Below, in pieces: positions 51,335 through 59,979 of a stretch of 64,000 bases of DNA; position 1 is the stretch's first letter, and every line of letters begins with the position of its first letter. The stretch is from Candidatus Gastranaerophilales bacterium (GTDB lineage Bacteria > Cyanobacteriota > Vampirovibrionia > Gastranaerophilales > Gastranaerophilaceae): the NCBI GenBank assembly GCA_944325605.1, contig CALVAX010000001.1:1-64000 (forward strand), given 5' to 3'. The notes under the pieces are model-generated. The model was not told where the DNA came from and did not search any database. It saw nothing but the letters and a program-made list of their open reading frames with translations. A program made the translations under genes and the position numbers.

Positions 51335-51637
51335 CTACTTTACAGCTTGAGCTTTGGGAACTTCCATAAACATAGTTCTCAAAATATTGTCATTCAATCT
51401 CAATTGTCTTTTGAATTCTGCAACTTTGTCTGCAGGGATTGAAAGATTCATTGTTACGAAAAATCCGTCACGGAAGTTCTGGATATCGTAAGCAAGTTTT
51501 TTTCTGCCCATTTTGTCGGTGTTTTCAACAGTACCGGCAAAATCTTTGATAATACCGTTCAATGCAGTAATCTGTTTGTCAACTTCTTCTGCATCAAGGT
51601 TTGGCTTAAATACAGCTAACAATTCGTAAGTTTTCAT
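51335..51637 (-). CDS. rpsF: 30S ribosomal protein S6
   Basis: 100 aa: MKTYELLAVFKPNLDAE, GRKKLAYDIQNFRDGFFVTMNL. Normal length. First gene of rpsF-ssb-orf-rpsR. Confidence 0.97.
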   Translation of the reverse strand: MKTYELLAVFKPNLDAEEVDKQITALNGIIKDFAGTVENTDKMGRKKLAYDIQNFRDGFFVTMNLSIPADKVAEFKRQLRLNDNILRTMFMEVPKAQAVK

Positions 51638-51701
51638 ATTTTATTTCTCCTTTATATTTATATTTGGCTGTAAATCAATAATATCATGGAAACGGTATTT
51701 T

Positions 51702-52592
51702 TTACAAGATGTAATCTGCAAAAAAGCTGTAATCTGCGCTTCCTGTCATGAAAACGTGTTCTGTTAAATTATCCTTATTTCCGCGCCATTCAATGATTAC
51801 AGAGCCTCCGGAAAGATTAACTTTCACCTTATTTTCTGTTAAGTTATTTAAAACAGAGGCAACGACAGTTGCACATGCACCTGTTCCGCAGGCAAGGGTA
51901 ATTCCGCACCCGCGCTCATAAACACGCATTTCAGCCTCATTGCGGGATAGAACTTTCACAAACTCGGTGTTCGTTTTCTCCGGAAAATATTCGTGTTTTT
52001 CGATTGCCGGCCCGTAAGTTCTGGCTAATTCAAGCGGATCTTCATCCGTAAAGATTACACAGTGAGGGTTTCCCATTGATACAGGAAAAATCTCAAACTC
52101 ACAGTCAAACGCCCTGAGCTTTCTTTCACCTTTAAACGGGATTTTTTCATCCTCCAAAACAGGCGCGCCCATATCGACTTTCACCAGCCCGCCGTCAAGA
52201 AGTTCCGGTTTTATGATTCCTGCAAGAGTTTGAACGCTGAACTGTTTTTTATTAACTAACCCTTTATCATAAGCATATTTTGCAAAGCATCTCATCCCGT
52301 TTCCGCACATCTGGGCGGTTGAGCCGTCAGAATTATAGAAATACCAGCCGATATCTGTTTTAAGAGGCTCTGAAAACAGTTTTTCATATGCGGAGCCGGC
52401 ATTTAAAGCAGAAGTTGAAAAACCTTTGATATAAGGTATAATCATCCCGTCAGCACCTATTCCAAAGTGTCTGTCACAGAGTTTGACGGACAAATCTTCC
52501 ATTGAAAGCCCTGTTTTTTCGTATTCCTCATAGTCAAGAACTACAAAATCGTTCCCTAAGCCTTGCATTTTAGTTATTTTGATTGTCTGCAT
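51702..52592 (-). CDS. dapF: Diaminopimelate epimerase
   Basis: 296 aa. Catalytic Cys in CGNGMRC and in ACGTGACAT, with GNDFVVLDY at the N terminus. Converts LL- to meso-DAP for lysine and peptidoglycan. Slightly long because of an insert near 60-85 (ALNAGSAYEKLFSEPLK). GAGGT precedes the ATG. Confidence 0.95.
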   Translation of the reverse strand: MQTIKITKMQGLGNDFVVLDYEEYEKTGLSMEDLSVKLCDRHFGIGADGMIIPYIKGFSTSALNAGSAYEKLFSEPLKTDIGWYFYNSDGSTAQMCGNGMRCFAKYAYDKGLVNKKQFSVQTLAGIIKPELLDGGLVKVDMGAPVLEDEKIPFKGERKLRAFDCEFEIFPVSMGNPHCVIFTDEDPLELARTYGPAIEKHEYFPEKTNTEFVKVLSRNEAEMRVYERGCGITLACGTGACATVVASVLNNLTENKVKVNLSGGSVIIEWRGNKDNLTEHVFMTGSADYSFFADYIL

Positions 52593-52643
52593 AATTACCT
52601 CAAATTTTTCATACTAAATTATACAACAAACAACAATTTGAAA

Positions 52644-52862
52644 TTAATTAAGCGGAATAAGTTTTTCAATACTTACATCAAGAGCGAGCGCCAGATTTAC
52701 AATAACAACAAGCGACGGGTTATACTTTTCCGATTCAATCCGCGCTAAATATTCCGGGGTAATGTCAGCTTTCTCCGCAAGCTGTTCCTGAGTTAATTTT
52801 TTCCTTGCACGTTCCGCGCGAAGATTTTCTGCAAATATTCTTATCACCTGTTCCCGTTCCAT
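52644..52862 (-). CDS. Small Cro/C1-type HTH regulator
   Basis: 72 aa, a single XRE helix-turn-helix: KKLTQEQLAEKADITPEYLARIESEKYNPS (about 21-50). Resembles the controller proteins of restriction systems and stand-alone SinR-like regulators. No restriction genes nearby. Targets unknown. Confidence 0.75.
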   Translation of the reverse strand: MEREQVIRIFAENLRAERARKKLTQEQLAEKADITPEYLARIESEKYNPSLVVIVNLALALDVSIEKLIPLN

Positions 52863-52949
52863 AATAAACAGTTTATCTTACTTGACAAATTATTCAAAAA
52901 TTTTATAATTATTTATAATAAACATTAATAATATGCTGGAGAATTCATA

Positions 52950-53513
52950 ATGAAGAGAGTTAAAATTTTTAGCACTATTTTAGGTGTAATAGGAATTTTT
53001 GGATGCGGATTTTACGCAGGCACATTTGCTGATGACATAGATGACAAAATATATGAAACAAACGGTTTTATTTGGAGTCCGATGAATTCCTTAACCTCAT
53101 ACAGTTCATATTCAAATGACCCAAATGCCAAACCGTCACTTGAAGGGATTTATTACTGCAAAAATTCAGAAGTCCGACAACTATATCTAAAAAGCTTCTT
53201 TGATAAACAACGAGAAATAATGCTACTTGCAGGATTAAAGAATTATGAAGGACCGGATGCTCATTTAAGAAAGGCTTATGAGGCAGGTCAATGCAAACCG
53301 GTTACAGCACTTAAGATATTGACAAAGAAAACCTACACCTGCGAAGGCGCTTTTGCTAACGGTGAATTTTTAGACATCACATACTGCAAAACAACTCCGG
53401 AAACTTACAAAAAAGCAAAAGCAGCCGGCAAAACCAACGAACAAATGGAACAGGTTTTTGAAAGGGCTGAAGCTTCTATCATTAAGGATTTCAAAGCAGG
53501 CAAAGCTAAGTAA
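52950..53513 (+). CDS. Exported hypothetical protein
   Basis: 187 aa with an N-terminal hydrophobic segment (KIFSTILGVIGIFGCGFYAG, residues 5-24), either a signal peptide or a lipoprotein-like anchor around Cys19. The mature part has three or four further cysteines (YYCKNSE, GQCKPV, YTCEG, TYCKTT) that could pair in the periplasm. No family recognised. Confidence 0.55.
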   Translation: MKRVKIFSTILGVIGIFGCGFYAGTFADDIDDKIYETNGFIWSPMNSLTSYSSYSNDPNAKPSLEGIYYCKNSEVRQLYLKSFFDKQREIMLLAGLKNYEGPDAHLRKAYEAGQCKPVTALKILTKKTYTCEGAFANGEFLDITYCKTTPETYKKAKAAGKTNEQMEQVFERAEASIIKDFKAGKAK

Positions 53514-53552
53514 GGATCAAGGCCTATTGACAGGGCATTATTGAGTTTAAAT

Positions 53553-54671
53553 TTAAACATTTATTTTGCTGGAAATTACACTGTCTTCAAGCTTTGAGGA
53601 AAGTAATTTTACAATGTTTGCGGTTATTGTTCTGTTATTTATGTTGCCGAGAGAAATTTTTTCTTTAGCATCTTTTGTGTAAAAAATTTCATTATCCACA
53701 TTCTTCAAAACAATGGTATCGCCAATATGAATTGATCCCATACTATTTTTGGTATCATTGTATGAAAGCCCTAATGGCACAACCCTAACAGAATCTTTAT
53801 TTTGCAAAATATTTTTTATAATTTTTGCAATACCCGGCTGAAACTTCTCTTTCAAAGTTTTATCTTTATAGATGGAATTGTTGCCTTCAGGGAAAATAAA
53901 TAAGTTACATTTGTGGTCTATAAATTTTGCGATTAAATACTTAACAGGTACAACATTTTTGTCGACATTTTTTGACGTCATATCGGCATCAACAGGTATA
54001 AGCCCCATTTTCAAATAAATATTCCTGAACTTTTTATTAACCAGTTTTAAGACATTAGTGCTGACAACAATATTCGGACGCGGGCAGTTATTTTGTTTGC
54101 CGAAGGCAGTATAAGCGTAATTCAAAAACGAATTAAAAATCGGATAAATAAATTTATCTCTTTCGGGATTATCATGATTCATAAGAAAAATGTGTGCCTG
54201 TCCGGATTTTGCAATCTTCTCAATCTTTCCGCTTTCTATATTCATATCAATAAATTTGTCATGAACAGAATTGCCTATTTTTGCCCATTCTTCAATATAC
54301 TGCGGAGAAGCCGGAGTCATTTTTCTGATTAGACGGAACGAGTTATAAAACGATCTTATATTTTCAAACACAAGAATTTTACTTGCGACTGCCCTTAATT
54401 TGTTTGCAGCATTAAAACTTTTTCTTAAAACATTTTTCTTCAGATTGGAATTATCAGGCTTTGCCTGCTCTTTGCGAATTCTGTCCTTAATTTTTATAGA
54501 AAGTGCATCAAGTTTTTTCTTATTTTTCGGCTCCTTGTAGAAAAAATCCAGAGGGCTTGAAGAATACAAAATGTCCGTCTTTTGCGGTAAATTCAAAAGC
54601 CCTTTGTCCGAAAGTTTTATCCGAATACCGAAACTGATATTGTTATTTTTGTCAGAAATCCTATTTAGCAT
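53553..54671 (-). CDS. PlsC-like acyltransferase with N-terminal F-x-G tag
   Basis: 372 aa. LMNHDNPERDK (about 180-190) is the NHX4D block and LFIFPEGNNSIY (about 259-270) the FPEG block of glycerophosphate acyltransferases. No transmembrane helix is obvious. Residues 1-17 (MLNRISDKNNNISFGIR) carry the tag also seen at 3099 and 20105. Paralogue in function, not in sequence, of the 5022 gene. Acceptor unknown. Confidence 0.65.
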   Translation of the reverse strand: MLNRISDKNNNISFGIRIKLSDKGLLNLPQKTDILYSSSPLDFFYKEPKNKKKLDALSIKIKDRIRKEQAKPDNSNLKKNVLRKSFNAANKLRAVASKILVFENIRSFYNSFRLIRKMTPASPQYIEEWAKIGNSVHDKFIDMNIESGKIEKIAKSGQAHIFLMNHDNPERDKFIYPIFNSFLNYAYTAFGKQNNCPRPNIVVSTNVLKLVNKKFRNIYLKMGLIPVDADMTSKNVDKNVVPVKYLIAKFIDHKCNLFIFPEGNNSIYKDKTLKEKFQPGIAKIIKNILQNKDSVRVVPLGLSYNDTKNSMGSIHIGDTIVLKNVDNEIFYTKDAKEKISLGNINNRTITANIVKLLSSKLEDSVISSKINV

Positions 54672-54795
54672 ACTGAAATTAAAACATCTAAAAATATTTT
54701 TTGCTAGTTATGATTAAGCTTTATTATGTCCACCCTACCTGAAAATTACTTCCTCCCCAATCGGATGCCAAGTAACAACTGTTTTGAATAAAAGT

Positions 54796-54860
54796 GTAAA
54801 AGAACACATGGTTTGATTATATTTTACAGATAGTTTGATTATTTCGGGCAAAATAAATTT
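54796..54860. repeat. Direct repeat flanking the GNAT gene, left copy
   Basis: GTAAAAGAACACATGGTTTG followed by ATTAT matches 55768-55792 at 24 of 25 bases. The left copy also repeats TAGTTTGATTATTTCGGGCA internally. The surrounding 373-bp gap has no gene. Confidence 0.7.
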
Positions 54861-55044
54861 AAAATGTTAAACAGTTGAGCAAAGTTTTCATTAATACATT
54901 CTTAATAAAACCCTGTTTTTAATACGGATTTCTTATAATATTCTATTTCATTGGGTACATACGCATTAACTCTGAGAACAAAGCATTATCCCCCTATTTC
55001 CGACCTTTGTTTCGGTTTTGTATCAATTATGATATATTTAACTT

Positions 55045-55491
55045 ATGCAAATTAAAGAAATAACTACGAATAAAAAGGATTATATGGATATTCTATTAAT
55101 CGGCGATGAAGATAAAGCAATGATTAACAAATATCTGGAATCGTCAAAACTTTTTGCTTTGTACGATAATGATATCTTGACATCAATCTGTGCTGTTATG
55201 GAGATTGATAAGGAAACCGTTGAAATAAAAAATCTTGCAACTTATACGCAGTATCAAAATAAAGGCTATGCCTCAGCATTGATTAATTTTGTCTGTAATA
55301 AATATAAAACAAATTTTAAATATTTAATCCTTGGAACCGGAGAAAATAACAATACCTTGAAATTCTATAAAAAACAAGGTTTTCAAGAAACTCACAGACT
55401 AAAAAACTTTTTTATTGATAACTACCCGCACCCAATTTTTGAAAATGAAAAGCAGTTGGTAGATATGATTTATTTAAAGAAAATTTTATAA
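55045..55491 (+). CDS. GNAT-family N-acetyltransferase
   Basis: 148 aa. KNLATYTQYQNKGYASALINFVCN (acetyl-CoA loop QNKGYA, about 71-77) and NNTLKFYKKQGFQE are GNAT motifs. No clear SD. Higher A/T content than neighbours and flanked by direct repeats, so probably acquired as a cassette. Substrate unknown; antibiotic or toxin acetylation is possible. Confidence 0.8.
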   Translation: MQIKEITTNKKDYMDILLIGDEDKAMINKYLESSKLFALYDNDILTSICAVMEIDKETVEIKNLATYTQYQNKGYASALINFVCNKYKTNFKYLILGTGENNNTLKFYKKQGFQETHRLKNFFIDNYPHPIFENEKQLVDMIYLKKIL

Positions 55492-55893
55492 TATTCCAAC
55501 CTTAAGAAAAAACTTCCGATTTTGTTTTAAAATTTTTAAAATTTTGCGGAACTGGACTATTCCGAAATAATCAAATTATCCGTACTGTTCAAATTTGGTG
55601 CGTATCTCACTGATAATATACAAAGCTCAATCTATCCGTACAGTCCAGAAAAAGTCCAATTTTCCGGTTTGATTTTTTTTGGAACACTTAATTTTTCCGA
55701 CCCAAAATGCGCACACAAAGCCAACTTTACCAAAATAATCTATCTAACCGTACAAATCAACCTGGATGTAAAAGAACACCTGGTTTGATTATTTCGAACA
55801 AAATTTAGTTAATTTTTTGTAATAATAGAGCAATTTTAGTAAAAAAAAATACTTAATATAAAAAGAAGTAAAGTTGGAAATAGGGGTTTTTGA
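55492..55893. repeat. Gene-free region with repeated TATCCGTAC and TTTGATTATTTC motifs
   Basis: No gene. TATCCGTAC occurs at 55578 and 55633 and a variant TAACCGTAC at 55744. GAAATAATCAAA at 55564 is the inverse of TTTGATTATTTC at 55782 and 54833. The right direct-repeat copy is 55768-55805. Probably a recombination or regulatory scar. Confidence 0.55.
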
Positions 55894-56931
55894 ATGGCTG
55901 GTATAAATTTTGAACAATTATATATGCGCGCAATTAACAAATATTGTTATTCTGCGTCAGTATCAGATTGTTCATTAAAAGCATTAAAAAAGAATTCTCA
56001 TTTGCTTAAACATGATATTGTTGAAATTGATAATGCTAAAAAAACTTTAAAATCTGTCCCTGAAATTATTAAGAAAAAACCATCAGAGTATTCGGATGAA
56101 GAGCTTGAACAATATGTGGATGATTTTATTCAAAACATTGACAAAAAAACTTTGAAAGAAATTAAAGAATATACAAGCGAATATCATACAAGAAAGATAC
56201 AGCCTATACGCAATGCTATTATTGAAAAAAAGCGATATATGTTAGAGCACGAATGTAATTCTGACTTATATGATGAAATAAACCATTTGGAGGAAAAGTA
56301 TGAAATTTCTCGTCAAAAATGGCTGGTATTATATAATACTCAAAAAGACAAAGAATATAAGCATGCTTATAATATCTACAATTACTTATCTGATGGTCAA
56401 AAAAATCTTAATGTACGAGAAATTCCAAGTCCTAGAGCTTATTTAGAGAAAGAAGAATATAGCATTTTAAATACATATTTTGATCAGTATCCGTATAACA
56501 TGGCATTGCGTGTGGATAAGCTTAATGATGTATATAAAAAAGACATAGAAATTTTGGATAGAGCTTTTGAAAAAGCTCCTGCTTTGAAAGAAGATGCTGT
56601 AGTTTATAGGGCCTTAAGTGATTATAAAGGTAACGATGAAGATTGGAAGTTTATAAATGATTTTATGAATAGTATAAAAGAGGGAAATATTGTAAAAGAC
56701 AAAGCATATATGAGTACTGCAATTAAACCGACAAGCGACATTTTTCAGCAATTTGCTTCCCCTGGAATAAATGGTGATGGTGCACTTTTACGAATAAAAC
56801 TTCCGAAAGGGACGAAGGCTTTAATAGAATGTGATGAGTGTCTTTTGCCAAGAAATTCCAAATTAAAGATTAATAAAGTGCAATTTATTGATGATGTAAA
56901 AATTGTAGATGCTGAATATATCTTGCCGTAA
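55894..56931 (+). CDS. Putative ADP-ribosyltransferase toxin
   Basis: 345 aa. Residues 1-195 are charged helices with no enzyme motif, likely a delivery or binding region. 200-345 look like the ADPrib_exo_Tox fold: VVYRAL (Arg239), KAYMSTAI (STS-like 274-276), then LLRIKLPKGTKAL and DECLLPRNSKLKI with catalytic Glu315. The residue two before it is Cys313 where Arg- or Asn-specific toxins have Glu or Gln. No signal peptide. Lies 143 bp outside the tRNA-fragment attachment site. No obvious immunity gene. Confidence 0.7.
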   Translation: MAGINFEQLYMRAINKYCYSASVSDCSLKALKKNSHLLKHDIVEIDNAKKTLKSVPEIIKKKPSEYSDEELEQYVDDFIQNIDKKTLKEIKEYTSEYHTRKIQPIRNAIIEKKRYMLEHECNSDLYDEINHLEEKYEISRQKWLVLYNTQKDKEYKHAYNIYNYLSDGQKNLNVREIPSPRAYLEKEEYSILNTYFDQYPYNMALRVDKLNDVYKKDIEILDRAFEKAPALKEDAVVYRALSDYKGNDEDWKFINDFMNSIKEGNIVKDKAYMSTAIKPTSDIFQQFASPGINGDGALLRIKLPKGTKALIECDECLLPRNSKLKINKVQFIDDVKIVDAEYILP

Positions 56932-57044
56932 TTATAAAAAAACAAACATCCATAGTACAGAGGTTGGTCTTTCAACCCAACAAGGATTAATAGGACATTA
57001 ATTGGACTCAAAATTTGAAAATTTCAAAAGGACGCAAACGCACT

Positions 57045-57072
57045 AAAAAAGAGCCTTTTCAGGCTCTTTTAA
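57045..57072. terminator. Terminator of the disrupted tRNA gene
   Basis: AAAAGAGCC and GGCTCTTTT around TTTTCA, with A and T tracts on both sides. On the minus strand it directly follows the tRNA 3' fragment, as a tRNA terminator would. Confidence 0.85.
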
Positions 57073-57074
57073 AA

Positions 57075-57102
57075 TGGAGGAGGAGGTGGGATTCGAACCC
57101 AT
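57075..57102 (-). other. tRNA 3'-end fragment, candidate attachment site (att)
   Basis: Minus strand reads GGGTTCGAATCCC, a T-arm with T-loop, then ACCTCCTCCTCCA, an acceptor strand ending in CCA. The expected 5' half of a tRNA (GGAGGAG..., D arm, anticodon) is absent: the sequence beyond 57102 is unrelated. This is the pattern left when an island integrates in a tRNA 3' end; the intact tRNA should be past 64000. Isoacceptor not resolvable. Confidence 0.75.
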
Positions 57103-57196
57103 TTCTATAATTTTCGTAACCTGTTGTAAATTGTCAAAAGTCTTGTTTTTGTTGATATTTAGATACAATTTCATACTGTAACTTCCCGAAAACTAT

Positions 57197-57233
57197 AGTC
57201 CCCTTGCGTAAAATTAGTCCCCAAACAGTCCCC
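57197..57233. repeat. Three AGTCCCC direct repeats near att
   Basis: AGTCCCC at 57197, 57216 and 57227, 95-130 bp inside the element end. Repeats of this size and position are typical integrase arm-binding sites. Confidence 0.5.
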
Positions 57234-57246
57234 TAAATTTTTAATT

Positions 57247-57990
57247 TTAGTTATTGTTTTGTTCTTTTGCTATTCTTGCGCAATGCCAATTTTCAGGCAA
57301 CATTTTTAGCCAACCTAACATAATTTCATTATTTTTTGCTTCTGTTACAAGATCTACCCCCATAAGCTTATCTGAACAAGTTATTTGCTCTTTGTATATG
57401 TCTGTAAGCATATAAGTTAAGTATCTATGCAGTAAAATCGAAAAATAAATTAAGCTATCACAAGTATCATACAATGTTTCAATTATACTTTTAATTTTTG
57501 ATATATGGATATACTCAGAATTTGCAGCTTTCCTTTCATCATCAGTTAATGTAAAGTTATTAAAGACTAATATTGTATCATTTAGTTTTTCTTCATACTG
57601 TAAAACTTGATTTAAAGCACTTATAGCACCTTTGCTTGTATTAATCAAAAAATTATAATCTTTAATGTTAATAGGCAATAACCAAGAAAAAAATGGATAT
57701 TTTTCGGTCGCTATAGTTAAATTCCCTAAATTTATTGCTTTAAGTTTTGGAATTAAAGTTTTATCTCGATAATCAATTAAAGCCGGCGTTTGGAGTTCAA
57801 TTAAAGTATGTAATATTATTGCTTTATTAATATTTAACTTATGTTCTTCCTTTTCTCGTCTTTTATCTGTTAGCCAAGCCCCAAAATATACTGCACCAAA
57901 AGAAGCAATCGCCGTTATAAATGGAGTTGCTACTTGCCACCAATTTATGGTTTGAGTTGTTTTTGCTGTATTTAAAACTAAATCTAACAT
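57247..57990 (-). CDS. Membrane-anchored cargo protein of the satellite
   Basis: 247 aa. One transmembrane helix near the N terminus (about 19-40, QVATPFITAIASFGAVYFGAWL), a basic stop-transfer (DKRREKEEHK), then a cytosolic helical domain of about 200 residues with no known motif. N-out or N-short topology with a helical cytosolic part recalls single-pass defence or abortive-infection proteins. Last gene of the minus-strand module. Function unknown. Confidence 0.5.
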   Translation of the reverse strand: MLDLVLNTAKTTQTINWWQVATPFITAIASFGAVYFGAWLTDKRREKEEHKLNINKAIILHTLIELQTPALIDYRDKTLIPKLKAINLGNLTIATEKYPFFSWLLPINIKDYNFLINTSKGAISALNQVLQYEEKLNDTILVFNNFTLTDDERKAANSEYIHISKIKSIIETLYDTCDSLIYFSILLHRYLTYMLTDIYKEQITCSDKLMGVDLVTEAKNNEIMLGWLKMLPENWHCARIAKEQNNN

Positions 57991-58113
57991 TTAAGCCTGC
58001 TTCATTTTACAAAAATTATAATACAAAATAATTAATTTTATCTAAATTACAATTCATTTATCAAATGAACATATAAATCTTTACCCGTTCATATAACCTG
58101 TAAAATTAGTTAT

Positions 58114-59922
58114 CTAAGTTTCTAAAGTATCTTTTAATTTTAGGTACACTGATAGTCTTAATATGATAATTAATAGCCACTGAAAACCATAGTAATATTG
58201 TTCTTGATAAGGATTCAAAATTAAACAATGAGCAATATTATTTCTAACATCTAAGTGATCTGTTAAAAAATATCTCATAAACCAAACGTCATCTTCATGC
58301 AAAATTTTTAAGATGTTGGAATCCCATAATAGTTCATTAATGCTTTTCCAGTTAGAAATCTGGCGACCATTTTTATCAGTTACAAATTTCCGAACGGAAA
58401 AACCTTCTATATGTGCTAATTCAACTATATCTCTTAAGATTCCTTCTATTTTTAAAGTTAAACTATCAACTTCATTTATAAAAGTTAATCTGAAATTATT
58501 ATCATATAAATATTTTTGTTGTTTATTGAAATAACTCATTATAGGTTGTTCAATATGTTCTAACCATTGGTATACAAGTATTTGGTTTTCAGGTAATTGT
58601 TTTTTAATAAGACTACCTAACCATGTTGTTTTTAAATATTCTATTAATAAACCGGTATTAAGTTTATTCGCTTCTAAAGCATATTGAATATAATGAAATA
58701 ATAAAATTGAACTAAAATTAAAACTTATATTGTAAGAGTTCCATAATTCATGTTTAAATTTTTCTTCATCAGTACTTGCATATCCTACAACCTGTCCATA
58801 GATATCTGTATAAACACTAGAGCAAAAATTAGTTAATGAGGAATTTGCAAGAATCTTTTCAGCAGTCTTTTTATTATCTTCATATTTTGGAATAAAACCA
58901 TGAATTATTTCATAAAGAACATCTAAGCTGTTCGATTCATCAATAAATGCTTTTAATTTATCAATATCAGCCCGTAAATCATAAGGTGGACAATCTATTG
59001 TTGCATATTGTACTGTTTTACATAAATCCCCATATTTTTTGAAGAGTTTATCAGCTTTAGTTTTATTTTTTGCTTTTTTGTAATACTTGATAGCATCTTT
59101 ACACCAAGAAGCTGCCACAATACCATTATTATTTAATTGCTGAGCTTTTTTCATCTCATTTTCATAAGCTTTTGCTTGCAATAAATCCCATTGGCGTAAA
59201 TTGCCATTTTGTATCTGACTAATTTTTCTACCTAATTCAATAAATCCTTCAGTCCAATTTATATTATCTTCAGAATTTTTAATTTTTGTTTTACAAATAT
59301 TTATAAATCCTTTTAAAACTGATTTATCAAATTTTTTCTTTTTAACTTTTTCGAGTAAAAATTCTGCGGCATCTCTAATTAAAACATTTTTATTAGATGT
59401 TTTTACGATACTTATTGATAAAAGTTTTAGTTCATTGATTTTATATTTTGCTTTAAAAACTAAATCTGTAAGATTGTTATAAATATAGGACAATTCTAAC
59501 CAAGTATCGCATTCAGTAGTTAAATACTTGTTAAAAAGTTCAATGTAAGCATCTATTGCATTATTTGCAAAGTTTATTTTATTTTTACACTTTGTTTTTA
59601 TAAACAAAAAATGATTAATTTTTGCTTTAATGTAAAAATTATTAGATGCATCTGAATAATTTAATAAATAGTTGATATCATTATCCGTCAAGTTTTTAAT
59701 ATCAGGGTATGAATTGCCATTTGCATCTGTAAAAAATGGTCTTAATTTGCCAGCTTGAATTGTGTATTTTAAACATTCAACTATTAGTTGAACTTGGTAT
59801 TTATCGACATCTTTTAATTTATCAATATCAACCTTAAGGTTTAAAGCATCTGTATGTTTGAAAACATTGGCATCTACATAGTTATAAAATTCATTTAATG
59901 TATTTATTGTTATATTACTCAC
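58114..59922 (-). CDS. DUF4209-like protein with C-terminal HEPN motif
   Basis: 602 aa, GTG start with weak SD. Mostly helical. The C-terminal 120 residues resemble DUF4209, with VRNNIAHCL at 559-567 giving the R-x4-H signature (Arg560, His565) of HEPN ribonucleases. IEGILRDIVELAH and VWFMRYFLTDHLD precede it. Encoded in the cargo segment, where satellites keep phage-defence genes, and more AT-rich than the chromosome. RNase or abortive-infection activity is inferred. Confidence 0.6.
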   Translation of the reverse strand: MSNITINTLNEFYNYVDANVFKHTDALNLKVDIDKLKDVDKYQVQLIVECLKYTIQAGKLRPFFTDANGNSYPDIKNLTDNDINYLLNYSDASNNFYIKAKINHFLFIKTKCKNKINFANNAIDAYIELFNKYLTTECDTWLELSYIYNNLTDLVFKAKYKINELKLLSISIVKTSNKNVLIRDAAEFLLEKVKKKKFDKSVLKGFINICKTKIKNSEDNINWTEGFIELGRKISQIQNGNLRQWDLLQAKAYENEMKKAQQLNNNGIVAASWCKDAIKYYKKAKNKTKADKLFKKYGDLCKTVQYATIDCPPYDLRADIDKLKAFIDESNSLDVLYEIIHGFIPKYEDNKKTAEKILANSSLTNFCSSVYTDIYGQVVGYASTDEEKFKHELWNSYNISFNFSSILLFHYIQYALEANKLNTGLLIEYLKTTWLGSLIKKQLPENQILVYQWLEHIEQPIMSYFNKQQKYLYDNNFRLTFINEVDSLTLKIEGILRDIVELAHIEGFSVRKFVTDKNGRQISNWKSINELLWDSNILKILHEDDVWFMRYFLTDHLDVRNNIAHCLILNPYQEQYYYGFQWLLIIILRLSVYLKLKDTLET

Positions 59923-59979
59923 TTATTTTTATCCTTATAAAATCAATTATAACTATAAAATAATTCTTCGTCTTCTAAT

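Noticed and set aside
57075..57102. Complete tRNA or tmRNA gene
   Set aside because: Only the T-arm and acceptor end are present. No D-arm, anticodon arm or matching 5' acceptor strand occurs in the next 100 bp on the minus strand.
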